This document shows positions 5,945-13,866 of a stretch of 33,051 nt of DNA, in pieces. The notes beneath the pieces are model-generated. The model did no database searches. It had not been told where the DNA came from and was given only the letters and a program-made list of their open reading frames with translations. Location of the stretch: positions 1 to 33,051 of the forward strand of contig JAKBCE010000035.1 in NCBI GenBank assembly GCA_021808195.1, given 5' to 3'. This DNA comes from Pseudomonadota bacterium (lineage in GTDB: Bacteria; Pseudomonadota; Gammaproteobacteria; Steroidobacterales; Steroidobacteraceae). How positions within the stretch are numbered: position 1 is the stretch's first letter; every line of letters starts with the position of its first letter. The position numbers were made by a program, and so were the translations under genes.

Positions 5945-8017
5945 TTACCGGGTCGGCGGCGTCATGCCGAGGCCATTGCCGGCGGCGAGCAGGGCCCAGC
6001 CGGCATCGGGCTGGAAGCGCTGTCCGTAGCGGCTGGCGAGGCTTTCGAGCCGCTCGACCACGGCGCTGATTCCGCGCGCGCGCGCATAGGCGAGTGGACC
6101 GCCCCGAAATGGCGCAAATCCTGTGCCAAAAACGAGTCCGGCATCGATCAGGTCGGCATCTGCAGCGATTTCCTCGCGCAGGCAGGCGACACATTCGTTG
6201 ACCAGGATCAGGATCAGCCGATCGCACAGGTCAGCCGGTGTGGGCGACGGGACCGCCTGCTTCAGTGGCTTGCCGTCTCGCCAGAGATAAAAGCCCTCGC
6301 CGCTTTTGCGACCGAGCTTGCCGAGCGCGATGCGCTCGCGCAGCACCTCGAGCTGCGGCACCGCTCGCCCGAGCCCCTGCGCGACGATTTGCCCGACGTG
6401 CTCGGCGACATCCAGGCCGACCACATCGGCGAGCTCCACCGGTCCGACCGGCATGCCAAAATCGACCGCCGTGGCGTCGATCAGCGCCAGAGGCACCCCG
6501 TCGGCGGCGGCATACATGGCCTCCTGCAAGTAGGGCATCAGCACGCGGTTGACGAGAAATCCCGGCGCGCTGCGACACGGCAGCGGGAGCTTGTCGAGCT
6601 TGCGGGCGAAGGCAATCGCGCTCTGCAGCGATTGCGGGTCGGTGTCGGGTGCGCTGACGAGTTCGACCAGCGGCATCTGCGCCACGGGGTTGAAGAAATG
6701 CAGCCCCACCAGGCGCCCGGGCTGCTTCAGCGCCGCGGCGAGCGCACTGAGCTCGAGGCTCGAGGTGTTGGTTGCCAGCAGCGTCTCGGGCCGGATGCGC
6801 GGTTCGAGCGCGGCCAGCACGGCGCGCTTGGCGGCCAGATCCTCCACGATCGCCTCGATGATCACGTCGGCCTCCGGGACCGTATCGCCGTGTGGATCGG
6901 CGCGCAGCCGCTCGCTGGCCGCGGCGGCCTTGTGCGGCTCGCGCAGCCGTTTGCCGATCAGCGCGCGAGCCCGCTCGAGCGCCGGGGCGATCACATCGGC
7001 GTCCCGATCCTCGAGCGTCACCGCGCAGCCGCGCAGTGCCGCCCAGGCAGCGATATCAGCCCCCATCACGCCGGCCCCGATGACGTGCACGCGCTCGAGC
7101 GGGCGGGGGCTCCTGCCGGCGAGCCCCTTGAGGCGGTCCTGCAGCAGAAAGACGCGGATCAGGTTGTGGGCGGTGTCGGTCGTGAACAGTCGGGCGATCG
7201 AGCGCGCTTCGCCCTCGAACGCGCCCTGGCCGTGTGCGCCATAGCGAGCCCATAGCTCGACGATGGCGTAGGGCGCCGGATAGTGCTCGCGGCGCGCCTG
7301 CTCGGCGAGCCGGGCCGTGAGCGAGGCCTGTACGAACGGGCGCACCGGTGCCCAGCTGAGTGCCCGTTGGCGCCACGGGGCGCGCTGTGCTGGCGGGCGC
7401 TCTTCGATGAGGGCCCGGGCGGTCGCGCGCAGTGCGTCGGCCTCGACCAGCCGGTCGAGCAATCCCAGGCGCAGCGCTTCGGCGGCCCGCACCGGCTTGC
7501 CGGTGAGCATCAGCCGCATGGCCGCCGTCACTCCGAGTCGTTGCACGCTACGCACCGTTCCACCGAACCCCGGATGAATGCCGAGCTGCACCTCGGGCAG
7601 TCCCAGGGTGAGCCGTTCATCGCCCACCGCGATCCGATAGCGGCAGGCGAGGGCGAGTTCGAGTCCGCCGCCGAGGACGAACCCATGCAGCGCCGCGACC
7701 GTCGGACAGGGCAGCGCGGCGAGTCGATCGAGCACGGACTGGCCGGCGTGGATCAGCCGGTAGGCGCTGTCCTCGCCGCTGATGCGGGTGAATTCCTTGA
7801 TGTCGGCCCCGGCGATGAAGCCGTTCGGCTTTGCCGACAGCACCACCAACCCGCGGGGCGGGGGCAGGCGTATGGCCTCGAGGTGCCGATCGAGCTCGCC
7901 GAGCACCTCGCTCGAGAGGACGTTGGTCGAGGCGTTGGCCTTGTCCGCCCACAGCCAGACGATGTCCTCGGCATCGCGCTCGATGCGCCAGTTGGGGCCA
8001 CCGTCACTGCCGCTCAT
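5945..8017 (-). CDS. fadJ: Fused enoyl-CoA hydratase / 3-hydroxyacyl-CoA dehydrogenase (FadJ/FadB type)
   Basis: A 690-residue multifunctional fatty-acid beta-oxidation enzyme. The crotonase domain (about 10-195) has the oxyanion-hole segment FIAGADIKEF near 67-76 and both catalytic glutamates (E120 in LGGGLELALAC, E142 in GLPEVQLGIHPGFGGT). The NAD-binding 3-hydroxyacyl-CoA dehydrogenase domain begins near 308 with VIGAGVMGADIA and continues with the catalytic histidine region LHFFNPVAQMPLVE. The C-terminal dimer domain has PGFLVNRVLMPYLQEA. The length fits the family. A GGAGAG ribosome-binding site precedes the ATG at 8017. No thiolase gene is adjacent, so the partner must be elsewhere. The upstream nuclease-family gene ends 27 bases before it, which suggests cotranscription. 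Confidence 0.95.
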   Translation of the reverse strand: MSGSDGGPNWRIERDAEDIVWLWADKANASTNVLSSEVLGELDRHLEAIRLPPPRGLVVLSAKPNGFIAGADIKEFTRISGEDSAYRLIHAGQSVLDRLAALPCPTVAALHGFVLGGGLELALACRYRIAVGDERLTLGLPEVQLGIHPGFGGTVRSVQRLGVTAAMRLMLTGKPVRAAEALRLGLLDRLVEADALRATARALIEERPPAQRAPWRQRALSWAPVRPFVQASLTARLAEQARREHYPAPYAIVELWARYGAHGQGAFEGEARSIARLFTTDTAHNLIRVFLLQDRLKGLAGRSPRPLERVHVIGAGVMGADIAAWAALRGCAVTLEDRDADVIAPALERARALIGKRLREPHKAAAASERLRADPHGDTVPEADVIIEAIVEDLAAKRAVLAALEPRIRPETLLATNTSSLELSALAAALKQPGRLVGLHFFNPVAQMPLVELVSAPDTDPQSLQSAIAFARKLDKLPLPCRSAPGFLVNRVLMPYLQEAMYAAADGVPLALIDATAVDFGMPVGPVELADVVGLDVAEHVGQIVAQGLGRAVPQLEVLRERIALGKLGRKSGEGFYLWRDGKPLKQAVPSPTPADLCDRLILILVNECVACLREEIAADADLIDAGLVFGTGFAPFRGGPLAYARARGISAVVERLESLASRYGQRFQPDAGWALLAAGNGLGMTPPTR

Positions 8018-8044
8018 GCTCTCTCCCCCGCAGCGGGGCGCCGC

Positions 8045-8923
8045 TCAGGCCGCTGCCGGTTGGGTCGCGCGGGCCGCGCGCACGTGAAAATCACAGACCA
8101 GCGGCCGATGATCGGAGAAGCGTACGTCCGGTACGCGGAAGTCGCTGATCTCGATTCCCTCGCTCACCAGTATGAAATCGAGCTCGATGCGTGGGGCACG
8201 AGCCGGGAACGAGGGCAGGCCGGCCGAATTGGCGCTGCGCAGCCCCGCGGCACGCATGAAGAGGTAAATCTCATGCGTGCCCCAAAACGTATTGAAGTCC
8301 CCGGCGACGATCACCGGCTTGTTCGACTTGATGATCAGATCGTGCAGCGAGCGCAGCTGGTACTGACGGTGGCGGAACTTCAGCGACAGATGCACGAGGA
8401 AGATGCACACTTCCTCAAGCTCGAGTTCGATGATCAGCCGCTTGATGCCGGTATCGAAGTAGTGGAACCGCTCCCCGTGCACGTGCGGCGCCGAGAGCAG
8501 CGCGTTGCCCTGCTTGCGCACGATCGGCAGCAGGGTATTCAGCGAGGAAGTGCCGTATTTGCACTGAAAGGTCGAGTAGTGGCCGAGCTCCGCGGCAATG
8601 TGCTCGGCCTGATTGATCATGCCGGTGCGGACCGAGCCGCTGTCGACTTCGATCAGCCCGACCACATCGGCCTGCTCATCGCGCAGGAAGCGTGTGATGC
8701 TGGAGAGGACCCGCGGATTGCTGCGCAGGTAGCCGGCTCCCGGTAGCGGCAGGTGAAAGGCCGGACCTGTGCCGGTGGCGTAGCGAATGTTGTAGACGAG
8801 CAGACGCAACTGGGGCAGACCGCATGGCGGAAAATCCGATTCTATGCAATTGCGCGGCTCGCCGCAGCCGACGGCTTGCCGTACTTCGCAGCGCCCGGCT
8901 CCTGTGAGACACTGCCAGAGCAT
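8045..8923 (-). CDS. Endonuclease/exonuclease/phosphatase (EEP) family protein
   Basis: The protein has the EEP fold, a metal-dependent phosphodiesterase fold shared by DNase I-like nucleases and phosphatases. Motifs in order are LRLLVYNIRYATG (N-terminal strand with Asn), VVGLIEVD (metal-binding Glu), FLVHLSLK (His), VAGDFNTFWG (Asp/Asn) and FSDHRPLV (catalytic SDH). There is no signal peptide. The substrate cannot be assigned. The start is uncertain: the ATG at 8923 has GAGG eight bases upstream but adds about 38 residues without family character, whereas homologues normally begin near LRLLVYNI, reachable from an in-frame TTG at 8809. The gene is divergent from the TIR-like gene at 8941 and probably cotranscribed with fadJ. 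Confidence 0.85.
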   Translation of the reverse strand: MLWQCLTGAGRCEVRQAVGCGEPRNCIESDFPPCGLPQLRLLVYNIRYATGTGPAFHLPLPGAGYLRSNPRVLSSITRFLRDEQADVVGLIEVDSGSVRTGMINQAEHIAAELGHYSTFQCKYGTSSLNTLLPIVRKQGNALLSAPHVHGERFHYFDTGIKRLIIELELEEVCIFLVHLSLKFRHRQYQLRSLHDLIIKSNKPVIVAGDFNTFWGTHEIYLFMRAAGLRSANSAGLPSFPARAPRIELDFILVSEGIEISDFRVPDVRFSDHRPLVCDFHVRAARATQPAAA

Positions 8924-8940
8924 ACGGAGAACCTCATCGC

Positions 8941-9393
8941 ATGTCGCAGGCCAACCCGATTCGCCTGTTCGTGACCCATTTGTGGGCGCCCGCGGACGAT
9001 TATTTGCGGGTCTTCGAGTATCTGGAGAGCTCGCGGAACTTCTTCTACCAGAATTTCAGCGCTCCGGAGCGTCGCCCTGCGGGCGATCGGGAGGCCGAAC
9101 GCCAGGCGCTGCGCGCGCAGATCAATCCGGTCGAGGTCGTCGTGGCGCTCTCGAGCCTGTTCGAGCAGGACCAGGATCTGCTCACCTTCCAGCTGCTGTT
9201 CGCCAAGGCCAGCCAGAAACCGGTGGTGCTGCTGAAGCCCTTCGGCTCGGGTAAGGCGGTGCCCAAGCCCCTCTCGGAACTCGCCGATGAGCTGATCGAC
9301 TGGGACGAGCGGGCGCTGGTCGATGCCATCCGCCGCCAGGGCCGGCACGAGGACACCACGCGCTGGGACACCATCGAGTTCAAGCTCGACTGA
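8941..9393 (+). CDS. TIR-like domain protein (MTH538/ThsB-like, DUF1863 type)
   Basis: A 150-residue single-domain protein. The pattern fits the TIR-like family related to Thoeris ThsB: a first strand IRLFVTHLW, a helix DDYLRVFEYLESS, the 'FFYQNFSAPE' segment typical of this family, a second strand VEVVVALSSLF, a helix LLTFQLLFAKASQKP, and a strand VVLLKPFG. The position where relatives usually have a glutamate (W...E...A) appears to be glutamine here (TFQLLFAKA), so NADase activity is doubtful. GGAGA precedes the ATG at 8941. No Thoeris ThsA or other defence partner is adjacent; the divergent neighbour is an EEP-fold gene. A strong terminator follows. The fold call is from sequence pattern, and the role in defence or signalling is unknown. 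Confidence 0.7.
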   Translation: MSQANPIRLFVTHLWAPADDYLRVFEYLESSRNFFYQNFSAPERRPAGDREAERQALRAQINPVEVVVALSSLFEQDQDLLTFQLLFAKASQKPVVLLKPFGSGKAVPKPLSELADELIDWDERALVDAIRRQGRHEDTTRWDTIEFKLD

Positions 9394-9397
9394 GCCG

Positions 9398-9436
9398 TCC
9401 CCCGCCTCGTGTGCCTGCGGCGCACGAGGCGGGGGA
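9398..9436. terminator. Strong bidirectional terminator between convergent genes
   Basis: TCCCCCGCCTCGTG (9398-9411) pairs perfectly with CACGAGGCGGGGGA (9423-9436), a 14-bp GC-rich stem that can extend inward by three more pairs including one wobble. It lies between the stop of the TIR-like gene (9393) and the stop of the convergent TonB receptor gene (9458). A TTTT appears only further on (about 9456), so it is not a textbook intrinsic terminator, but its position and strength fit two-way termination. Confidence 0.75.
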
Positions 9437-9457
9437 GCCTCCCCGGGGGCGGGGGTT

Positions 9458-11935
9458 TTAGAACTTCACCGCGATCGTTCCGTAGACCGCGCGCGGGGCA
9501 CCCGGCAGACCCATCGGGTACTCGACGTAGCTGCCCGTGTTGTACAGGCCGCCGGCCGACAGTTCCTGGAAGATGTTGTAGCGCTTGTCGGTCACGTTCA
9601 TCACTTCGACCTTGAACTGCACCTTCTTCACCGCACTGCCGTACCAGGAGCCCGGCAGGGTGGCGGCGATGGCGAGGTTCAGCACCCCGTAAGCGGGCAT
9701 CTTCTGCGTGCTCGGCGCACCGAGATAGTTGTCGAACATGTTCTGCGTGCCGACGTACTGGTACCAGGCCCGTGGCTTGAGCATGACTCCGTGCCAGGTT
9801 CGGAAGTGGTAGTAGGCGCCGATGTTGAACGTGGTGCCCGGCACGTACGGTACGGGCATGCCGTTGTAGTTCGTGCCGCCGAAGTCGTAGTGGTTGAAGT
9901 TCGCCTTCTCGACGTTCAGGTTGGCGAACATCTTCAGGGCGCGCCAGTTGGCCTCGGCCGACAGGTTCACGCCGTGATACACCGAATCGCCCGTGCCGAG
10001 GCCGAGGAAGTTACCGTTGCCGCTGCTGACCCCGATGAACTGGTTGCTGAAGTGGATGTGGTAGTAGTTGGCGTTGAGGAGTACCTTGCTGAATTCGCCG
10101 ATCACAGGCCAGAAGACCTTGGCGCCGGCCTGGTATTCCACGCTGCGCTCGAGGATGTCGCCAACCGCTGGAGTGCTCTGATAGAGCCCGCCGCCGCCGC
10201 CGACGTTCGGCAGGCGATAGGCCGTTGCCCAGTTGCCGTAGATGGCGAGCCAGTGCAGGGGCTGCCAACGGGCGCTGACTGAGGGCTCGACCTTATCGTA
10301 GTTGGTGCGCGTCGCGGGCAGCTTGCCCTGGTCGTGACCGCTGAAGGCACAGCTGCCGCCGACGGCATTGCAGTATGCATCGAGGGCGGCCGCTTCCGGG
10401 TACTCCGTGCCGCCGTATGGGTTGTAATCGGTCTGGAAGCTCACCGCGCGGATGCCCGGCGTGATCGTCAGTGAGGAGATCGGGGTGATCGCATCCTGCA
10501 GGAAGGCGTCCAGGTTCGTCACGTGCCAGTAGTCGCTGCGGTAGTTCGCATTCGGAACTGTGGCGGATCCGCAGACGGTGGTGCCGGTGGCGAGAGTGGT
10601 CGGGTTCTGTCCGTAGACGGTGTAGGTGACCGGGCTATTGAGGGTCACGCATGCATTCGGGCTGTAGAACTGATTGCGCGAGTTGTAGGTCGTGTTGATG
10701 AAGAATCCGCCGATCCCGATAGTGTTATACGGCAGATAGATGTCGCTCCAGATCTTGTCGCCGTACATGTGCGAAAACGGATTGTTGTGCTCGTACAGAT
10801 TGCCGGCGCCGGCGACATAATTGTTGTAGTGAACGTGCAGGCGGTCGCCCTGCCGATACCACAGCTGGTTATGAAGGGCCACGTGCTCATCGAGGCGGAA
10901 GTTCTGGCGGGCGTATACGAGCCAGGTGCGGTTGTAGTCGTTCTTCTTCCAGATGCTCGAGTTCACCGCGCTGTAAAATCCGGTGGTCTGCTGGCTGAAG
11001 AGCGGGCCGGGCAGCGGGTTGCCGTTGGCATCCTGGCCGTTGGCGCTGATCAGGGCATTCGGGGTCAGCGGAATGGGTGTCGGGCGCCAGCCGTGTCCGT
11101 CGCCGATGTAGGCGCCGAAGCTCACATCACCCTTGCTGAACTCCTTGCGCGTCTTGAAGAAGCCGGCGAAATTGCGGGTCGGCCAGCGAAACCCATCGGG
11201 AGAGGTCCGGAAGCTGTCGGAACGGCCGCCGCCACCGGCGAATACGGTCTCCCAGCCGTCGATCTTGCCGGTTTGCAGAATGACCACCGCGTTCTCGGTG
11301 TTGAAGCTGCCGTAGGTGAGGGCGACGCTGCCCCCGGCGTGGTCCGTCGGCTGCACTGGAACGAAGTTGACGCTGCCGCCGATGTTGTTGTACCAGCGGT
11401 ACTCCGGGTCGCCCGGTCCATACGTGACGCGTGCGCCCTGCAGGATGCCGGTCTGGGGCACTTCCGGGGTCTCCCACAGCCCGGTGGCCGCGTTCACCAT
11501 CGGAATGCCGTCGAAGCTCACCGCGATGCTGCCGTCATCGACGGTGCCGCCGGAGAAACCACCCCATCCCTGTTTCAGGCCATTGACGCTGATCGAGGCT
11601 TTGGTGCCACCGGTCTGGCCGTAACCGGATACGCTGATACCCGGCGCGAAGGACAGCGCCTGTGCCGCCCCGCCGACGACGCCGGCGGACTTCAGCTGCT
11701 GACGGTCGAGAGCCTTGTCGCCATAGGCGGACTGGTAGATCGAGCGCTGCCTGAGGCTTTTAAGCTGCAGCTTCTTACCGGTGACGATAATCTCCTGCAG
11801 ACTACCCATCGGAACCGGTCCGGGCGCGGGCGCGGGGGCCGGCGCGGCGTGTGCCGCAGCTGCCGCAAGGGCCGCCGCGACCGCCAGAGCGATGCTCGTG
11901 CTGTTGGTGACGCCGCGAGAGGGGTGACGAGTCAT
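9458..11935 (-). CDS. TonB-dependent outer-membrane receptor
   Basis: An 825-residue protein from the ATG at 11935, chosen because AGGA lies about 8 bases upstream; another ATG at 11950 is in frame. An Ala-rich signal peptide ends near AAAHAA and is followed by an Ala/Pro linker and a TonB-box-like LQEIIVTGKKL. The plug domain has ISVNGLKQGWGGFSGG, FDGIPMVNA and YNNIGGSVNFVPV. The rest is a predicted 22-strand barrel ending in YGTIAVKF with the terminal Phe typical of outer-membrane proteins. It should import a metal chelate or other scarce nutrient, but the substrate cannot be read from sequence. No tonB, exbB or exbD genes or siderophore genes are next to it. The leader contains a hairpin and, upstream, an inverted repeat that could bind a regulator. 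Confidence 0.93.
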   Translation of the reverse strand: MTRHPSRGVTNSTSIALAVAAALAAAAAHAAPAPAPAPGPVPMGSLQEIIVTGKKLQLKSLRQRSIYQSAYGDKALDRQQLKSAGVVGGAAQALSFAPGISVSGYGQTGGTKASISVNGLKQGWGGFSGGTVDDGSIAVSFDGIPMVNAATGLWETPEVPQTGILQGARVTYGPGDPEYRWYNNIGGSVNFVPVQPTDHAGGSVALTYGSFNTENAVVILQTGKIDGWETVFAGGGGRSDSFRTSPDGFRWPTRNFAGFFKTRKEFSKGDVSFGAYIGDGHGWRPTPIPLTPNALISANGQDANGNPLPGPLFSQQTTGFYSAVNSSIWKKNDYNRTWLVYARQNFRLDEHVALHNQLWYRQGDRLHVHYNNYVAGAGNLYEHNNPFSHMYGDKIWSDIYLPYNTIGIGGFFINTTYNSRNQFYSPNACVTLNSPVTYTVYGQNPTTLATGTTVCGSATVPNANYRSDYWHVTNLDAFLQDAITPISSLTITPGIRAVSFQTDYNPYGGTEYPEAAALDAYCNAVGGSCAFSGHDQGKLPATRTNYDKVEPSVSARWQPLHWLAIYGNWATAYRLPNVGGGGGLYQSTPAVGDILERSVEYQAGAKVFWPVIGEFSKVLLNANYYHIHFSNQFIGVSSGNGNFLGLGTGDSVYHGVNLSAEANWRALKMFANLNVEKANFNHYDFGGTNYNGMPVPYVPGTTFNIGAYYHFRTWHGVMLKPRAWYQYVGTQNMFDNYLGAPSTQKMPAYGVLNLAIAATLPGSWYGSAVKKVQFKVEVMNVTDKRYNIFQELSAGGLYNTGSYVEYPMGLPGAPRAVYGTIAVKF

Positions 11936-11961
11936 GGTGCGCTTCCTCATGATGTTTTTGT

Positions 11962-11982
11962 CAGCGTGCGCGGCTCACGCTG
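11962..11982 (-). promoter_or_regulatory. Hairpin in the TonB-receptor mRNA leader
   Basis: CAGCGTG (11962-11968) and CACGCTG (11976-11982) form a 7-bp perfect stem with a 7-base loop, 27 bases before the ATG at 11935. It is too far to cover the ribosome-binding site. It may affect message stability. Confidence 0.35.
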
Positions 11983-12012
11983 CGCACCGAGGAGCGGCAC
12001 ACTAAAGCGTCA

Positions 12013-12029
12013 CAATGACAGTCTCATTG
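12013..12029. promoter_or_regulatory. Inverted repeat, possible operator of the TonB-receptor gene
   Basis: CAATGA (12013-12018), spacer CAGTC, TCATTG (12024-12029) is a perfect 6-bp dyad about 80-90 bases upstream of the receptor start. Next to it, ATTGTTGCAGTATTGTT contains a repeated ATTGTT-like unit. The placement fits an operator or promoter region; no regulator is identified. Confidence 0.4.
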
Positions 12030-12311
12030 CGGAATTGTTGCAGTATTGTTTCACTCGCGCGTACGCCGCAGCGTGTCGAGGCGCCGAGCGGTATGCGCCG
12101 CTATCCGCCAATGAGGGTCGCGAACGGCGCAATTTGACGGCGGCAGCGGTGGAGGGCGGTACTCGGCGCAGCTCGCCTCCCAAGGTCGACTTGTTGCATT
12201 GGAGCAACATTCGTGGGTACTGGGCTGGGCCAGCGGCTCGGCAGCACACGCACCGCGCTCCGGCGCGCGTACGGTCCGACTGCGATCGCGCAGGTCTGGG
12301 AGCGAAGCCGC

Positions 12312-12914
12312 TCAGCCGACCGCCTCGGGTGCACCGACGCGGATGCGATTGTCGATGTCCTCGACACCCAGGCAGGCTGCCGCGATGTCCTCGATCGCAT
12401 GCTTCATGCGCCGATCGGGTACGGTGCCCTCGAGCAGTACCTTGCCGCCGGAGACCTCCACGGTCACCTCGCTGGAGTCGATGTGCCGGGCACGCATCAG
12501 CCGGTCGCAGAGGTCCTCGCGGATGCGTTCATCGGAGCGACGGTAGCCCTTCGGGCCGGGTGGGTAGCGGCGCAGTGGGGGGAAGTGCGGGGGTGAAGGG
12601 GCGGACGATTCGGTGGGACGCCCCCATTCCATGCCGTACACGTCGTGCAGGTACTCGCGCTCGAGCTCGGTGGGCACCGGGGGCGGCTCGTCGCCAAAGC
12701 CATAGTAGCCACCGGTGAAGCCCGGGCCGCTGGTATAGCCGGCGACTCCGGTCCCGAAATAACGCGGCGGTGGGGTGGGGCTGAACGGCACGCGGCCGAA
12801 CAGTTCCTCGCTGGACGACCCGTATCGATGCGGCGCGGGGATGGGGGCGCCGTGCGGGGGCGCGCCGTGTAGCCGAGGGCCCGGTCCCCGGCCGAAGGGT
12901 TTGTTGCGACTCAT
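12312..12914 (-). CDS. BON-domain protein with glycine/proline-rich N-terminus
   Basis: A 200-residue protein from the ATG at 12914, chosen because GGGAGGAG lies just upstream; the open frame to 13076 would overlap the divergent regulator's promoter. Residues about 1-130 are low-complexity, rich in Gly, Pro, Phe and Tyr (GPGFTGGYYGFGDE). The C-terminal 65 residues form a BON domain (DERIREDLCDRLMRARHIDSSEV, VEVSGGKVLLEGTVPDRRMKHAIEDIAA, VEDIDNRIRV), a phospholipid-associated or stress-related fold of the OsmY family. There is no signal peptide, unlike OsmY, so it is probably cytoplasmic. Proteins of this 'SRNxPFGRGP...BON' layout occur in proteobacteria without known function. Confidence 0.8.
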   Translation of the reverse strand: MSRNKPFGRGPGPRLHGAPPHGAPIPAPHRYGSSSEELFGRVPFSPTPPPRYFGTGVAGYTSGPGFTGGYYGFGDEPPPVPTELEREYLHDVYGMEWGRPTESSAPSPPHFPPLRRYPPGPKGYRRSDERIREDLCDRLMRARHIDSSEVTVEVSGGKVLLEGTVPDRRMKHAIEDIAAACLGVEDIDNRIRVGAPEAVG

Positions 12915-13066
12915 GTGCTCCTCCCGGCGCGTGCTGCGCCTCGTGGTCAAGTGGCTGACGGGAACTGTGGTGAGCGACGCGGCGGGCAGCAATCGTGGCG
13001 AGTGCAGAGCGCGCTGCGGTGAGTGCGCATTGTCGCGGTGAGGCATCACTTTCAGCATCGCAAGGC

Positions 13067-13786
13067 ATGCCCTCACTCACAGCCCTGCGGCGCAGTCCGC
13101 TGTTCACCGGTGTTGATGAGCCGACGCTGAGGCGTCTGCTGGCCTCCCTCAGCGAGGAGGTCTGGGAGCCGCGCCGCCAGATCATGGGGCCGGCCGGATC
13201 GCTCGAGCGATTTCGACTGATCGTCTCCGGACGGGTCAAGATCGTGCGCTCCAATTCCCTCGACGGACGCGAGCTCACCTTGTGGCTGCTCGGGCCGGGG
13301 GACGGATTCGACGTGGTGAGCCTGCTGGATGGGCGGGCGCACGAGGTCAGCGCCTGGTCGCTGACGCCGGTGCGCACGCTGGCGGCACCGCTGGCGGTCT
13401 GGAGCGGGTGGCTGCGCTGGCTGCGTCCGCTCGATCTTGCTGCACACCGCTACAGCGCCGCGAAGCTGCGCGAGGTCGAGCAACTCACCACCGACCTCGC
13501 GCTGCACGACACCTCGACCCGCCTCGCCAATCTGTTGCTGCGCCACTTCGATGGCAGTCAGCCGAATCTGCTGCACGATCTGCCGCAGCGCGAGCTCGCC
13601 GCCATGATCGGCTCGGTGCGCGGGGTGGTGAGCCGGGTGCTCGCCCGCATGCAGGCCGACGGCATGGTGCAGTTACATGGCGGAACGGTGCGGGGCATCG
13701 ATCTGCAGCGCTTGCTGAGGCGGGCGGAGCAGGATCTGGCGCAGCGTAGCCCCCGAGCCGTACAGGCACGTGGGCAGCACCGCTGA
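13067..13786 (+). CDS. Crp/Fnr-family transcriptional regulator
   Basis: A 239-residue protein from the ATG at 13067 (AAGG five bases before); the frame is open back to 12995. The N-terminal cNMP-type sensor domain (about 5-120) begins PSLTALRRSPLFTGVDEPTLRRL. A long dimer helix follows (about 125-160). The C-terminal winged HTH contains LPQRELAAMIGSVRGVVSRVLARMQADGMV. The Fnr cysteines are absent, so it should not carry an oxygen-sensing Fe-S cluster, and the cAMP-contact residues of Crp are not obvious; the ligand is unknown. A 16-base palindrome lies 15 bases after its stop, just upstream of the histidine-kinase gene, and could be its own or another regulator's target. Confidence 0.88.
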   Translation: MPSLTALRRSPLFTGVDEPTLRRLLASLSEEVWEPRRQIMGPAGSLERFRLIVSGRVKIVRSNSLDGRELTLWLLGPGDGFDVVSLLDGRAHEVSAWSLTPVRTLAAPLAVWSGWLRWLRPLDLAAHRYSAAKLREVEQLTTDLALHDTSTRLANLLLRHFDGSQPNLLHDLPQRELAAMIGSVRGVVSRVLARMQADGMVQLHGGTVRGIDLQRLLRRAEQDLAQRSPRAVQARGQHR

Positions 13787-13800
13787 GCGGACCGCCGGGC

Positions 13801-13816
13801 TGTCACCTGGGTGACA
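13801..13816. promoter_or_regulatory. Perfect palindrome between regulator and kinase genes
   Basis: TGTCACC-TG-GGTGACA has 7-bp arms with a 2-base spacer, 51 bases before the kinase GTG. The TGTCA...TGACA form resembles operators for dimeric HTH regulators. The immediate upstream gene encodes a Crp/Fnr-type regulator, whose family sites (TGTGA-N6-TCACA, TTGAT-N4-ATCAA) are similar but not identical. Confidence 0.55.
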
Positions 13817-13820
13817 CCCG

Positions 13821-13839
13821 TATCGGCGCTCGACCGATA
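13821..13839. promoter_or_regulatory. Second inverted repeat before the histidine-kinase gene
   Basis: TATCGG (13821-13826) and CCGATA (13834-13839) are separated by 7 bases and lie 4 bases after the first palindrome. They end 27 bases before the kinase start, so in RNA they could form a leader hairpin and in DNA a second operator. Confidence 0.4.
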
Positions 13840-13866
13840 GGATGTGGTGCAGGCCAGGAGCTATCC

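Larger units (their letters stand above)
11936..12311. other. Gap upstream of the TonB receptor and downstream of the BON gene
   Basis: This is 376 bases without a convincing gene. It contains the receptor leader hairpin and the CAATGA/TCATTG dyad. The part from about 12060 to 12311 is GC-rich and shows no clear promoter or terminator; frames there are arginine/alanine-rich noise. Confidence 0.45.

Noticed and set aside
7283..8746. A 487-codon plus-strand frame
   Set aside because: It is antisense to fadJ and the EEP gene, both of which show full motif sets.
8941..9393. A complete Thoeris defence system
   Set aside because: Only a TIR-like gene is present. No ThsA-type SIR2/SLOG effector is adjacent, and the catalytic position looks altered.
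10523..12718. A 731-codon plus-strand frame
   Set aside because: It is antisense to the TonB receptor and part of the BON gene. The sequence is low-quality Arg/Ala/Val text without motifs.
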